DNA of 64,000 nt from Acanthaster planci (lineage: Eukaryota > Echinodermata > Asteroidea > Valvatida > Acanthasteridae), in contig NW_019091478.1 in the NCBI RefSeq assembly GCF_001949145.1, positions 674,408 to 738,407 of the forward strand, written 5' to 3'. Below are positions 14,068 to 27,460 of this stretch, piece after piece. Every line of letters begins with the position of its first letter. Positions within the stretch are counted from its first letter, which is position 1. A model generated the notes under the pieces. It saw only the letters and a program-made list of their open reading frames with translations, made no database searches and was not told where the DNA came from. The position numbers and the translations under genes were made by a program.

Positions 14068-14885
14068 CTGGAGAGGCAAATGCAAACAATTTTTGTTTCA
14101 CCAACTGTTGAATAAAGTGCACTCCAAACAGATGTTTCATCTTTCCAGTTGTTTAAAGGGCCCTTGTTTTTTGCAACTGACATGACACCTTTTTTAGTTC
14201 TTGGAAAGAAGGAACAACCACTGATGTCATTTAGCTTCTTCCTCTAGGGTCCCTTGAGGTAAAGTTGACCAGCGTGAGTAGAAAAACAGTCTTCCCTTCT
14301 GGAAAAAAATTAATTCAATGTACATGTATACCGGTCCAGACGTACAATGTATCAATGGCTGGAGATATTTCTAGATGTGAGAAGCTATTGCATTGATCAT
14401 TACGACAATTGTGTGTATTATTGCAACTGATTTTGTACATGTACAATGTATATGGCTCATTCATCAACGATCTGACGGTCAAATATTTGCACAGTGAATT
14501 ATTCAAATTGAATCAGCCCTAACCACAGGTGCAACTGGACCAGTGTTCTTTACTGATCCTGTGCGAGATATGGAGAAAACTGCTCTGTACCGGGTATATC
14601 CCTCACTCATGTTGTCTTGAACCTGTACTTCATGTACACATTTCTCTGGGCCTTGTTCTACAGAAACTAATTATTAATTATCAATTGATCAATCCTCCAA
14701 CAGATGATTTCTTTTGCACGAGAAACAATATTTTCAACACAATATAGTTATAGAACTATGAAAGAGTTCTAGAACTGGTTCCAGCTTGGTTCCCCATATG
14801 GTACTGTACATACTGGTACAGTGTGTGCATGATGTTCCAGAGACTTGGTTTATGATGTTTTCATCACAAGCATGGACATACAGGC

Positions 14886-14948
14886 ATACATGTATAAGCT
14901 GTACATGTACAATGTACCGTACCGTACAGTATATGTACATGTACATAC
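14886..14948. repeat. TACATGTA/GTACCGTAC palindromic repeat cluster
   Basis: Contains GTACATGTACAATGTACCGT, ACCGTACAGT and ATGTACATGTACAT. Confidence 0.85.
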
Positions 14949-15567
14949 CCCTACATAATGATGCACCTCTGCAGCCCATTTTATTAAGCTGCACTATCAG
15001 GTGTAAAAACCTAAAAGTCTTGAACAATGTATTTTCATTGGCCCAAAACAATCATATGAGTGGGTGATAAATACACATGTCAACCTCAACATTGGACATT
15101 ACACTGTGATATCACAAACTAGTCTCCACCCCACAGTCCAAGCTTTGACATGGGGACCGCTTGACAGACTATTCACTGGTACCTACCAGTTTGACATACA
15201 CGTACATACATGATAGTAAACTCTAGTGGGAGTTGCAAACTGCCATTTCAGCACTGCCTTTTTCTGTTCACAGTTGAAGTTTGTTTAATCTTCTGGTTTC
15301 CTTAAGTTTAATTAACATGTAGACCTAATTGTCTCCGGAGCTTGAAGACACACGCAGATTTTTACTGAACATGGTTTTTATGACAATAAAGGTACTGCCG
15401 TCGATCAAGCAAGACATGTTTGTCTGACAGTGATTAAACCAATATATGCAGCGCAATGAGTCAGTGTGTGTAGTCCCACGTTTCTGCGCAGCACATGCAC
15501 TGATTGATTCAATTAAATTGGAGACCTTAAGTGAGGAAAATATCAAAAAGAATTCAAGAAGAAGCTG

Positions 15568-15640
15568 TTAAAAAAATTATTGACTGCTGTGATGGGGGAC
15601 ATAATATTTTAATACCCGAGGGACTCATATTTTGCCCCCA
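15568..15640. mobile_element. Half copy of the same palindromic MITE-like family (copy C)
   Basis: ATTGACTGCTGTGATGGGGG followed by CATAATATTTTAATACCCGA matches the left arm of the element at 39481-39637. The right arm is not recognisable, so this appears truncated or strongly diverged. Confidence 0.6.
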
Positions 15641-17820
15641 ATAACTTCAGGGTTGCTGAGCAAGATCAGTCGATCAGAATAATCACACTATTTGATCAGT
15701 TGATCCTCTGTGAAATCTCCGACCTTACTTCCTTTTTTGAATCAACCTTCCACACCCGACAATAAGAACAAGCAGTTGTCCGAACTTGGGTGAAATTATC
15801 GATGGACTACTCAGCAAGATCAACCATTGGCACAGACATCAACCTATGGAGCCAAGCAGAGACACTGCAGATTACACCTACCAAAGCGTTGTCAAGCCAC
15901 CATCAAACCTTTCCAGAACCTTCTGCTATGTACATGTACTGGTACATCTGCGTCTATATGTCTTTCTCTGTTTAGCACTGCAAACTTAAAATGCCATCAG
16001 AGATCAAGTTTCGGGCACCACAACTGGGTCCGCACGTCAACAAAGTACATTTCTTTAGCATGTAGGTTGTGTACACTTCTTGCTTCAATAGGACTGGTGG
16101 TTAAGCTTTCTCCATCAGCATCCTCTCTTCATGATGCCCCGAGGTAGTCATTTAGTCAGAGTCTCGCACCCGATTTCCGAACGGTCTCCAGTGTCAGGTT
16201 AACTGATTCTTACACAAAGAGAAGCTCATTCTGAAAGCCGTTTATTCTTGCGCGCCAACAAAGGCCGCAATCTGGAGTCTGGGCAGGGCTGGGGAAAAGA
16301 TCGAGAAGAAAGGAGAAAAAAAAAGAAAAAAAGAATCGGGGCAGCGCGGGCATTCGAGAGGAGAACTCGATGCGACAGAATTCATTACCCGTGCCAAAAA
16401 CGTGTCTCGTGTAACCGGAGGGCAGCCATCGGTCGCCAACCAGCCCTCTCTGTTTCAATCAATGGTGCGAGTGCAACCTGATCAGGTGGGGCTCCGCGGC
16501 CAGATATGTGTTGCAGTCTTCCAGCAGCGGTGCTGATATCGCTAAGGTAAAAAAAAAAGCCATACGGTTCGTGAACCAGTGTTCTCTCGTACATGTACAT
16601 GTACGTCGCATGTCGTCAATGCCCGCACATGTCAAGGGCTCACAGCGCATTCAAAGTACGGTATGTATCAACTATCTGATCTTTTAGTATGCAATTGAAT
16701 TTCTGATGCAATGGCAGCTCATGAGCACAACAAAATGTGCATGAATGAAACATTCCGGTACTTTAGTCAGTCCTTCTGGGCACAATGTCAAACATCTGCC
16801 TCTGATTACATAATATGTACCGGTACTCCGTATATCTGCATACATTTACATGCATGTTATCTACAGCCTCTGCAACTTAAAAATGATCACGTTTACATTT
16901 CTAATAAGCCAGTCTGGTACACTCCCCCGGCACATGCCAAAAATGAAGCCTGTCTGAGGTTACTTGTATGTATGCATGTATGCAGGCATGAATATGTATA
17001 TGTATGCGTTCTTCGTTCTTGAATATCCTTCCTATTTAAAACAGGCTCATTACACTGTAAGCATAAAAGTCAAAGCCAAAAAGTGTTGTGGTCGAGTCCC
17101 TTTGAGCCCTTTGGTCTTCAGCCTACATGTATATCAAAAACTATTCAAATGAACTGTGGCACATACGAGCATTCCATTGTCACTGTTCAAACCTGTTACC
17201 TGTGTTGGACTTGTGAAAGTGACGAGACATGCAAAGAGATTTTGGAAGGACTAAAAATAGACATACAGAGAAAACTAAAACCGAATTGTACAGAAACAAA
17301 TCAAGCACAACTTGTGGCTTTGGGCAGCACGTACATGTACATGTAATCTTAATGTTTAGAAATTTGTCGGTCCCCGCTTTTAGTTTTCATACAAAGTAAA
17401 CACTGTGTCGGCAGACAGCTTTGGTAGCCCTAAGTGTTGAAAGCTGTGCAATTTGGATAATTCATTTGGCGTCTTTGGACATGTACACCGGAATCATTTT
17501 TCTAGATTTTAGCTACATGTAGGTCGTAATTCTTCAGCCTACAATAGTTCGGGGAGATGCGTAACAAATTTATCTAATATCTAGGAGCACGAGCTACTGG
17601 TATAAATTGATTTCACAAAACATGATGCTCCTTCACTAACTTCTACAAAATTTCAGTAATGTACAAGGGAAAATTACAGCTGTTTATATGAGGACAACTT
17701 CCAAAACAGTCCTTCGCCCACCATGTCCAATAGTCTAAGGAACCAGGTGGCAATGTTTAAGCCCTAGCACTGTCCAAACAGCACTTTATTGCACTCAAGA
17801 GCAATTCTTTCAGGGAAAGA

Positions 17821-17864
17821 GAAACCTCAATATTGAGGTTTCATTGAAAAAAAATGAAACCTAC
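17821..17864 (-). promoter_or_regulatory. Competing hairpins at the exon 5 splice donor
   Basis: In the pre-mRNA sense, intron positions +3 to +12 (AGGTTTCATT) are perfectly complementary to AATGAAACCT seven bases further on, so the donor is part of a 10-bp stem. The AATGAAACCT strand also starts a perfect 22-base palindrome (17821-17842). The two structures share GAAACCT and cannot form together. Regulation is inferred only from base pairing. Confidence 0.45.
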
Positions 17865-18117
17865 CGATAATCTGGTACTTGTTGTCTCGGATGGGCATGC
17901 AGAGTATGGAGCGGGTGTGGAATCCGGTGGCCTTGTCCAGCTCCTTGTCGAAGCGGGGGTCGTTCTGGGCGTCGTAGATGTTCAGCGTGTCGCCCGTGGC
18001 AGCGACGTGCTCTATGATCCCGTTGGAGAGTTTGACGTCGCCACTGCACACCGTGTTGTTGCTGTGTCCATTGTGCAGGGTGGAAGGGAGGTCAAAGACT
18101 TTGGAGAAGGTAATGGT
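17865..18117 (-). CDS. PDE11A: PDE11-type phosphodiesterase, coding exon 5 (core of GAF-B)
   Basis: The exon encodes residues 435-518 plus the first base of codon 519. SNGIIEHVAATGDTLNIYDA, DPRFDKELDKATGFHTRSIL and CMPIRDNKYQIIG match the human GAF-B block ([52 protein letters not shown]). The D-A-(x)-x-D-P-R-F motif missing from GAF-A is intact here. The acceptor is TGTGCGCAG|ACC, with a TACATGTA repeat lying directly in the acceptor region. The donor is ATCG|GTAGGT, phase 1. If the intron were retained, translation would add a short tail and stop at about 17827, before the catalytic domain. The donor is embedded in a strong hairpin (see findings). Confidence 0.96.
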
Positions 18118-19148
18118 CTGCGCACATACATGTAAGAAGGCAGAAAAAAAAAACAAGCAAATAAAGAGATTGAAACTTAAAAGCTATCCTTAACCAAAAC
18201 CCCTCCACATGTGAAAAATGGAAATTTGAGAATTCGGGACTGTGGGATTTATGTTGACTGTCCAAAATAGGAAATTAAAAGTTAATTGATTGATGCCCAC
18301 TGATCATACACACAATAATGTTAGCGTTGCTTCTTAATGTTGTTAATCCTTTCTTTTTGTGTAGGTACAGTACGCACATGTATGTACTTGTACTAAAAAA
18401 TTCGGAAAATATTTAGTTTTCTTGAATTTCAAACACTGTAAACTTAACTGGATTTTTGTTGATGGTTTAATGTACAGATAACCCTAACCCCCCAACCTCT
18501 TTTGTTTCAGAGAGGGGCTAAAATTGTGCGTACCGGTACATGTACCTTTCCTAGTCAACACAGGGTTCATACGACCCAATTACCAGTACATGTCCAGTAT
18601 ATGTACAGTAAATTCGTTCTCAATCCATGCAGGGATGGTAAGGTTGTCACACCCTGAACGAAATTGGCTCAATAATGACAGGGTGGAATGTGCCAGCGCA
18701 AAGAACAAATGGTGGTAATGTGCCACTTATTTCCACAGAGTGTCTGCATCAAAAACAAGTACTGTTCCAGCGAGCTGTTTTCAGTGGGATGGATCAAGGG
18801 AGTAGCAACCAATGAATAAGGACTTACGCCGTCTTCGCTACAAATTTCCAGATTTTTGGGGTTTTTTTAGAACTGAAGAAAGAAAAGAAGAAAGTTGTCT
18901 GTTTGGTGAGAATGGAAGTTGATGTAGGAGAACAGCATCCATGGGTAGAGATAGATCAGAGGCAGCCTCACAAGTCCATAGGGCTGTGCCGGGCGTCAAC
19001 TACTGATGAAGCGATATCCGGTACATGAAGATTGTGACCCCTTTCAGCGGCCACCGTGTGTAGCTGATGCACATGCTAAGCAGATTGGGAGTGGGGAATG
19101 AGGCGGTTGTTCATACGAACCCCCCCTCCGAACCCATCTAAACTTCAC

Positions 19149-19173
19149 GTACATGTACATGTACATGTACGTA
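19149..19173. repeat. Perfect (ACATGT)n run
   Basis: About four uninterrupted hexamer units form a 25-base self-complementary run. Confidence 0.95.
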
Positions 19174-20078
19174 ACATCAATGAGTCTCATCACACACGCC
19201 TGAGAGTTACCTGCCCAAGTGACTTTATGCATATCATATCATGCATACATGTATATCGTTTGCATTAAAATTCTTAGGAAGGTACCGGTGTGACATCATA
19301 TCATGCACTACAGCCTGGAGAACACAAACTGCACCTACTACTTGGAACATACCGAAAGCCACAACTCTTGCACTTGTATTTTGCAGTATTTTACAAATCC
19401 GATCTTACAAATGTCATCTGTGTTTAGCAACAAACAGCCTCCTTGTAAGGAGATCAAAGGTACATGTAAACAGGATCAAACAATTTGAACAACTATTTTT
19501 GACGGAATCTCCTCATTTATTGGGCTTGGGCAACAATTGGTTGTCCTCAGTTCAAATTCAGCCGCTCAAAAAGATGCATCTATAGGGTTCCACGGGTCCT
19601 GTAGAATACACATAATTCAAAGTGAAAAATGTGCGTATTCATGATGAGGCAAACATAATTGGCCATCAGGAAAAAAAATATGTACCAGTATACCAGTGAA
19701 TTTATGTACAGTGCATGTACCGGTACCTACAGCAAGTTGGCTGACACATGCGTGGACCCTGGACCTTCTGTAGTAATGACAAACGTGTCACACGTGTCAA
19801 GGAGGAAAGTGAAGACACGACTTGTTATTTGCTGTCAGATTTTATCAAATGGTTATGAGGGATTCGGGGGGGGTTGGAGGGAGGAAGAGCAGATGCAAGC
19901 ACCCTTGAGGTTTCCAGCGGCAATAAGGCTCAAGTGCACGTCCTGTTCACGCACGGTGTGCTAATGTGACTTGAAACCAGGCCAACATTTTAAACCGAAT
20001 AACAAATAGACTGGGGGAAAAAAACAAAAAACAATGAACAACGGGCCCGGTCCAATTAAGAGCCAGAGAGGGTACGCT

Positions 20079-20320
20079 ATACCGGTACATGTACACTGTA
20101 GCTGGTGTTGGCTGGCCCACTCTGGAGTGCATCTCAGGCATGCAGCCCTTGCCTCATTCCATGTACTAGTACACGTCCCCTTCGTCCTTGTCCAGCTTGT
20201 TGGCACTAGGCGCGCCATGGCTGAGGTACATGTACGTACTGTAGCTGTTTCCTTACAACTTTTAGCATACAAAGTGCATGTCCTGGTACTCGTGCATGTC
20301 CTGGTACATGTACATGTAAT
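20079..20320. repeat. Large cluster of TACATGTA, GTACTAGTAC and TACCGGTAC units
   Basis: The repeat explains the long overlapping ORFs seen here on both strands: GTACATGTAC-type units lack stop codons in some frames and read as V-H-V-L or T-C-T-R patterns. It should not be annotated as protein. Confidence 0.85.
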
Positions 20321-23300
20321 AATGTTGTGGTCCTGGCCAAAAGGAGGGTATTCCAAGGAAACAGGTTCAAACAAAATTTCATTCAAGAAGTCTAACACTG
20401 AGTTTACCGTGCATCCACATTGTGGATGTTTGAACAACCGAATGAAAACGTTAGCCTGCAGGCCAAACATTTCAAGATCTAGACAAATCTTTCTGAAAGG
20501 AATTCAAGCCTTAGTTACAAGACCTTTGAGAGATACCGGTAGTCTGCTGGCATTGAAACATCAGGCCCTCTAACTTTTTACAGGCATGTTTATTCGTACA
20601 TGTACATGTACAGTTACCCCATGCATTTCAGGAGTCACAGCGCCATGTACATGTACTTGTAGTACTGGAAAGTCCCAATCTAATTGATTCAACACATGTG
20701 AAAAAGTTCCAAACATTTAAACCAGTCACATGATTATCCTGATAAGTACCTGCAGAAGCTGAAAATTTTTCATTTTTAAACAGTTTTTTTTGGTTAAAAG
20801 TTACCAAGGAGGAGGGTGTTGTATACCATTACTCCTCGCGGTGATGTCAGCGCTTACAATTGGGGGAAATATGGACTGACTCATGCAGCACTCATTGATA
20901 CATTTGTGACCTTACGACCTGGATGGGTTACAGGACAGTTGAGTGAGTGACAGTGAGTGATGTGCTCACAATAGCACATGTACATGTATCTGCTAAGTTT
21001 ACGGGTATTTAATGCCAATTGAGAATTTCCCTTGTGCGGTTCACCTTCTTCATAGAAGTTATGTTTTTGCTGAACTGAATCTGATTAACCTTAAAGGTAA
21101 AGTCCATCTTTTGTCGTTATTTAAAAAGTATACCGATAATGAACTCGCGCAATTGTTGTTGAAAGACATACGTGTACTTGGTCTAATAGCCATTTAAGAT
21201 GCATTTTGCATGCAAGACACACACACACATGTATGCGGTAACTACAATCAGTTCGCACATTTGCACATGTATACATGTACATGTACAGGTATGTATGCAT
21301 TTGACTTAACGTGATAATGCGTCTAAAATGCTGAATTCAAGCCCAATTCAAAACATGGCGAAGCAACTTTTGATATGAAATCTTAGATTTCAGTATTAAC
21401 TGAGCTGGAACTTCATCAGGTTTGTTCTTGGGAATACATTTGAGTAAATTTTTTTTGCATCAAAGGAGCATTAGGCACAAATGACAAATGACGCACAGCA
21501 CCTTTAGTGGTCAGACAAAGAGGGGAAAAGACCCTTCTACAATATAAATAGACTCAAGCAAGCGCAGCATACAAAGTGATCACTTGCTACAATACTGACG
21601 GTTACAAAAAAGCAAATACCGTTGCAGATCGTTGGACACATTACTAGCTAATGTTCCTTTTATTCATGAAGTGGAAGTCAAATGACAAGATGGATTGCCC
21701 GAAAGGACGACTTCACGGATCAAGCGTCCTTGGGAAAGTTCATGACAAGTCCCCCCCCCGGTCCGTCAAAGCAAACGTGCGTGCTCTTGTCGGACGCAGG
21801 ATTCGAGGTTAGGGCTTAGTAATGATTACAGCCGAAGCGGAGAGAGACAGAGAGAGAAAGAGAGAGGGGAAATGGTTGATGGGGGCCCGGTGGGGATGGG
21901 GGCTAAAGAAAATGAGAATGTGCCGGCAAACCATCCATAACAGCTGTTCAATGCTTCCATTAAATCTCATCACGTGTGATCGGATTATTTGTCCCAATGC
22001 GTGGTGCCGCTGTACTATGAAAAATGTAAGTTACACTCGATCCACCGGTTTAGGGAAATACATCTAGTCATACATTTCGTTTTGAGGTCAGCTCAAGTTA
22101 CCAAACTCATAGATGATACAGATATTTCCTTTGGTGGAGGGGGGGGAGATTTTTCCATCGCATACAGAGATTCACTTTGGATCTTTTAAGCCTTGTATAA
22201 TGTTTTATGTTCATGCAATGGAGGGAATAATTTCATTTAGACCGTGCTGTCGTATTCCATTCCACTTGGCTCTGCCTCCAAACATTCACGACAAGTTGCA
22301 TTAATAACAGTGCGATGCCCAGATAGTCACAGAAAAGTTGCCATTGACGTTGCAAATTTAGTTTATTGTATCCGTATTGTGCATCAGCAGAAAACATCTG
22401 TTTAACATAGACACAGTAAAAAATATTGAGCTAGTAGAGTTCTAACCTCATTTGCGTTCGTGGTGCAGCAAGTCAAGTGAACAATGAGGGGCGATGGTAG
22501 TGACTTGCAGGAAAGCAAGCGTACAAGTAACAGTTAAAAGCAGTTCCTTCCAGGCAAATACTTGGTGGATTGCTCTACATGTAGCATGGGAAAGTTATCT
22601 TGTTTATCACGACAAAGTTTTTTTTGGGGGGGGCGAGTTGTAAGATCAGACATTCTTTCGATCTCGGCACTTCAGATGAAAAAAAAACCAACTGAGCTTG
22701 CTTTGAATGACGTGCAACATCATTAGTTTACATGCACAAAAGTCACACATCTTGTCCTTGTACTGTATTTAGTTGCTGTTTGCCTGTGGTCCCCGCGTCT
22801 GCCTATTTCTTTTCTTTTGTAATCTTTGTTCAGCCTTGTAATTTTGTTTTCCTTCTTTTGCTTTAATTAATGTACCTTGTTCAACTCTGTCATTTTGCTT
22901 TGGGTGAATAAATAATAAGAAGCATAACAATAATATCAGATACACTGCAGGTGTACTTGTACCAAAACCTGTCAAACACCTGTGAAATGAACTGGCAGAA
23001 TTAAATAAACAAACAAAGGTTGGTCAAGTCAACAACCCCTCAATCTTTTGTTCAGAGCATTTGTTACCACTTTGCTGTAGCAGATGCTGCTGTGAAGCAT
23101 CTCTAGGCATCTGAAACGAAGCTGTGCATTTCTTGCACAATGTTCATCAATGTTCTTTGACCACTGCTGCTCCTTGAGAATACCCACATTATGAAAAATA
23201 TTGATTGGCTATAACCTAATATAGAACATCTATCTATCTATTTTGTACCCCTTGGCTTTGAACGCTCTGAAAAACACCTGGGTAATATCAGTCAATCTGC

Positions 23301-26290
23301 ATGCAGTACAGCATTCTATGTACCCTGCTAAAATGCCACGCCATGCTTTGTTGTGCTATGTGCCTCAGCAGGCAGGACGGCACACTGTGGATGAAAAGTA
23401 TTGATCTGATGCGGGGCCGACAGGGCCGTGCACCTAGGTCGATGCACTGTCGTCTGACGCTGAGTAGCTTCCCTGGGCAATGGGGGGGGTGGGGATGAAG
23501 GAGGGAGAGAAGCGGTCAAGGAGAAGCAGTAGGAGAGAAGGAAGATGGGAAACTTGAGGGGCGAAATTTCAGAGGCGTGAGGATGCACGGACTGCAGCGA
23601 GGAAGTAAACAGGATATGGGACAAATATTCTGACCCAACCTAACACAATGTGTACCCGGAGGCAGCAGTGTGAGTCTGCATACCAAGAATTGAAGATGAC
23701 AGTTTGTAACAGGAAGGTGGAGTGAAAAAAACGAGCCTACAAACTGACAAAGGTACATGTATACCACTATGATTGAGTAATTTCCAAGGAGTGCAGAGTG
23801 TACAAAGATGGTAAGAGATTGAAGAGAACTTGTTTCCTATTTTGAACGAGTTTAAATGAGTTCAGGTGGCCTACATGTATGTACTGGGTACCGATAGGTT
23901 TGAGTTTGCGACGCTCTTCAAATCATTGGGTCATTTCAATTCCTAGTTACCCACTGTACATGTACCATTACTTACATGTACATGTTGTGACCTTGGTCAA
24001 GTCACTTTACACTGGCCCTATGTGACTCCTCCAGCTCTCCCCACCAAGGCATAAATGCATTCCTGTATTAGGACAGATGTACATGTACGTACATCCGAGC
24101 TGGACCAAAAGAGGGCGCAATGTTCTTAGCAACGGAGGCTCCGTTGGTAGGAACTGGGCATTGGTGGTTTACTAATGACTACGAAATTATGCGAGCGTTG
24201 CAGTCGCATCGCCGCCAATAAAATGAACACAATCCCGACCAACATACATGAAGATCTTTTCAGCCCATGAGGAGGTGCTTCTTCTCAGGGCGGATAGCAG
24301 TTTGCACCAGAAACGGCAGCAACTCCCTCGTGAGCTGAGATTGTTTCAATAATGTTCAGATGTTGTGAGCTCAATGAACAGCTGGATAACGACAGTATCG
24401 CACCTTTCAACGACAGATACTGACAGACACAGGGCAGTGATTGTTATTACACACCAACAAACGGGTTCCGAAAAGGGAGGTGTATATTTCTAGGAGGATA
24501 AATGCATACATGCAGGAATTTTCTGAGGATGCAGTGTTCCCATTTTTCATCGCAAAAGCCTTTAGCTGTACGTCAAGTACATGTACGGTACTTCTCGTGA
24601 CACATTCGCACCTCCCTAGAAGCACCTTTCTGTTTGACCAAGAAATCGGATGTGCCACATTTAGCCGACACATTCTGCCGCCGTTCACACGGAGAGACTT
24701 GAGATACATACATGTAACCTACTTCTTCCACCTTGGCTGGCTAAATTGCTGCAAGGTACATGGCGGCAAACTGCTGGAGGCGTTGTGTAGGGCATGCTTA
24801 GGCGGTTCAAAAGGATGGCAAATTGAAAGACCCCGGCAGAGTGTGCATTAACCGAGAAAATTGGCAGATATTGGGAAGAGAGCACTTCAAAGTGACGGCA
24901 TCTCTGTGAGGAGGATACTGAAAAGAGAACGCTGAGTTCAAAATGAAGTCCCTGCGAGGACTGTAGTGCCGCATGCTAACAACCAATATCAAACATTACA
25001 GTGGTTCTCCTATTCCAGTTCCATGATATAAACTGGTACAATGTACTGGTACAATGAAGGCTAAATTTTATGACATGTACCAGTATGTATCATGTACAAA
25101 CTGTCAACGTACCCCTTATAAATCTATGAAGTACAGTAAAATGCCATCTGCATAAAACATGTACCACAGTCGCAAATATACCGTACATGTACATGTATTT
25201 TGTGAACCCACATGCTAGAATTATGATTTTCAACACCAAACGACATTCTCATGACGGTAAATGTACCAGTATGTACGTATATACGAGTAGCACAGCTGGG
25301 GCTGAAGTGCCATTTCCATATGTACATGTACATGTATGTGTATAAAGTGCCGCCGGCGGTAATTTTCCCTTCCCCCTACATGTAATTAATCTCAAATACT
25401 ACCCTTTTGGAGGATTCTCCAAGCTATGTGGCTCCAAACTTCATGGCTGTTTGATTTGGCCACACGGCTTTCATTGGGTATCTTCCTAAATCACTCTCAG
25501 GTACATGGACCTGTATACTGTCATGGATACATGTATCTTTCATCCTCGGATTTCTTAATTTACGTGGATGGTGCTGGATTCTATGGGATAAGATGATGTT
25601 CATGTAGAAGCATGAGGGACAACACGAAGCTAGCGGGTACATACATATACATGTAAATGTACATGTATGTACAGAGCACAATGAAAACATTTCAAATTGT
25701 CTTGCCTGAAGCTTCTTTTAAAGGCGGGGTGATGCCAACACGCTGCCATTGTTTTCCCTACGCTTGCTTAATTGTTTCGATACAAAGACTCCTTTTAAGA
25801 ATGTCTGGAGTGGTAAAAATAAGATATGACCCAAATGTGTACACGCAAGACTCCATACAGGTCAAGTGCTCACTAAAGTGCAGCTGATGAGCCCTTCAAG
25901 ATTATTATCAGCTTCGTGCAACATTTTTGCAGCCGGTGTGAAGTTTGATTTTGTGAGGAGATATTATAGTATCTAAACTCACCTTTAGGGATTGATTACG
26001 AATCTGTCTGCCAAGTACATGTAAGTATTTGAAGGGGCTGTGGTGGACCTTCTGATCTGGAAAGTGCCCCCTTATGGCTAGTGTTGATAACCTTGTTAAC
26101 TGGCATTTGGTTGCACTTTTGTCAAGTTAAAAATCGAGCTGATTTTTCATAATTAATACATGAAGGACTTACGTCTAACGCTTACAATGTACTTATGCAT
26201 GTACAGTGTACATGTACCTGTACAAGCATGCTGAATCCCAGTAGGTTTTATGGATCAGTGTCGGTCTGCTTGAGATGAACATACCGGTAC

Positions 26291-26537
26291 ATTTCATAGT
26301 GTTGCTTAAGCCAAAAATTTGTTCAAGCGTGAAAACACCTTGCTTGACAAATCAGGTTACCAGCCAAAAGAAAAGTCTGCCCGAGTATTGTATATTGTTT
26401 TGGAATGGTACATTTACATGTATTTACATGTACCTGTCTTTTGGTACAGAGTTTAAGCTGGTAACCTTTGTTTATTAAGCAAGGTTTTTTTGTGCTTAAG
26501 CAAATTCTGTGCTTAAGCAGCTCTATGAAATTGGCCC
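26291..26537. mobile_element. Palindromic MITE-like fold-back element (CTTAAGC-type TIRs)
   Basis: The left arm at 26291-26371 (ATTTCATAGTGTTGCTTAAG ... GGTTACCAGCCAAAAGA) is repeated in reverse complement at 26437-26537 (CCAATTTCATAGAGCTGCTT ... GGTTACCAGC). The arms are about 80-100 bases, separated by a 65-base spacer that carries a TACATGTA repeat. No ORF. The sequence resembles a fold-back family I associate with marine invertebrate genomes; a repeat library search would name it. Confidence 0.8.
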
Positions 26538-26839
26538 GCATATATGAACAAATTTAAGTGCAAGATAGTATGTACATGTACCGGCACCCAGTACTTGTAC
26601 GTTGCTACCAGTATTTAACACAGAGCTTACAGGCCTTGGGCCCAAGGGGCTAAATTTCACAGTGCCGCAGCCAAAGGGGTGAAGGATTTTTAAAATTATA
26701 TATAATAATATTAATATTTTTGAAGTATTTGCAGTAATACATGTACATGTAGGTAAGTGATTTGGGGGATGCAAGTCTACATGACGTACATGTAGCTACT
26801 GAGTCTGGCATAGTTGCTGAAGGGTCTATCAACACTGTG

Positions 26840-27460
26840 ATCAATGGCCACTAGTACAGCCGCAGTGTTTGCCGTCATAAGATCATTGCCAAAGCACTGT
26901 CCCGTCTTCAGTTTCAGGAATATCTTGAGCAGCTGTCAGAGTCTGACCATGAGGCTGCATTGGGAGTGGTATCAAGTATTCAAGAGAGTTTTTCCCAGGT
27001 CAGTTTGAAGAAGGTATCAAGACAGAAGTCTGCACATCATGAGTTCCTGGAACGTTTTCAGATGCATGTTATGGAAAGGTGTCGGGACAATGCAACCTAC
27101 CGGTATGCCTTCTGGAATTCATACACAGAGATGGTCCAGCTACTGCTATTGTTCAACGGGGCAACACAGTCGGGTGACTGGCAACTGCATTTATTGTGCG
27201 TACTCGATATGATCCCTTGGTTCTTCTCCTTTGGAAGAGTAAACCACTCAAGGTACATGTATGTTCCACTGTATTTATCTTGAGATGAGAGACCTGGAGT
27301 CAACACATCCTGAAGTACACTCTAAACTGATGAGCGGAAAGTTTGCAGTCCAGCGCCAGAAAAATCATGGATTTGCTGTGGCACCTTGTGATCAAGTGAT
27401 GGAGCAAACATGTAATCAGGATTTTAAGACAAAGAAAGCATTGTCTACTGTCTGACTGTA
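26840..27460 (+). pseudogene. Decayed ORF of a mobile-element-associated protein family
   Basis: The plus-strand frame from 26960 reads FWNSYTEMVQLLLLF, NGATQSGDWQLHLLCVLDMI and PWFFSFGRVNHSRYM, then hits a stop at 27281-27283. The next frame (27261-27455) continues with LEMRDLESTHPEVHSKLMSG, KFAVQRQ and DQVMEQTCNQD. I recognise this order of motifs (FW.SY.DMV, GNW.LHL, IPW.F.YD..NY.RY, THP..., DQ..E.T.N.D) from a protein family of unknown function found in many copies in cnidarian, mollusc and echinoderm genomes, and I infer it is carried by mobile elements. The frame change near 27265-27280 and the stops show that this copy is dead. The flanks contain no clear terminal repeats. No gene symbol is warranted. 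Confidence 0.6.

Larger units (their letters stand above)
14068..17864 (-). other. Intron 5 of the PDE11 gene (3.8 kb)
   Basis: A phase-1 intron from GTAGGT at 17864 to CTCCAG at 14068. It holds a half copy of the 9227/39481 MITE family near 15568-15640, a palindromic repeat cluster at 14886-14948, and a GC-richer stretch at about 16190-16510 with a purine-rich A/G tract near 16305-16340. No coding match was found. Confidence 0.85.

Noticed and set aside
18478-18500. Telomere-like AACCCTAACCCC
   Set aside because: Only two imperfect units, no array.
19961-20573. Overlapping 179-codon (plus) and 169-codon (minus) ORFs
   Set aside because: They are translations of the TACATGTA/TACCGGTA repeat cluster (V-H-V-L and T-C-T-R patterns), not proteins.
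22780-22930. Possible second LINE 3' end with AATAAATAATAA
   Set aside because: No clear tandem tail and no recognisable 3' UTR motif.
24107-24125. CTCF-like CCAAAAGAGGGCGC
   Set aside because: Only partly matches the consensus and a single site has little meaning.
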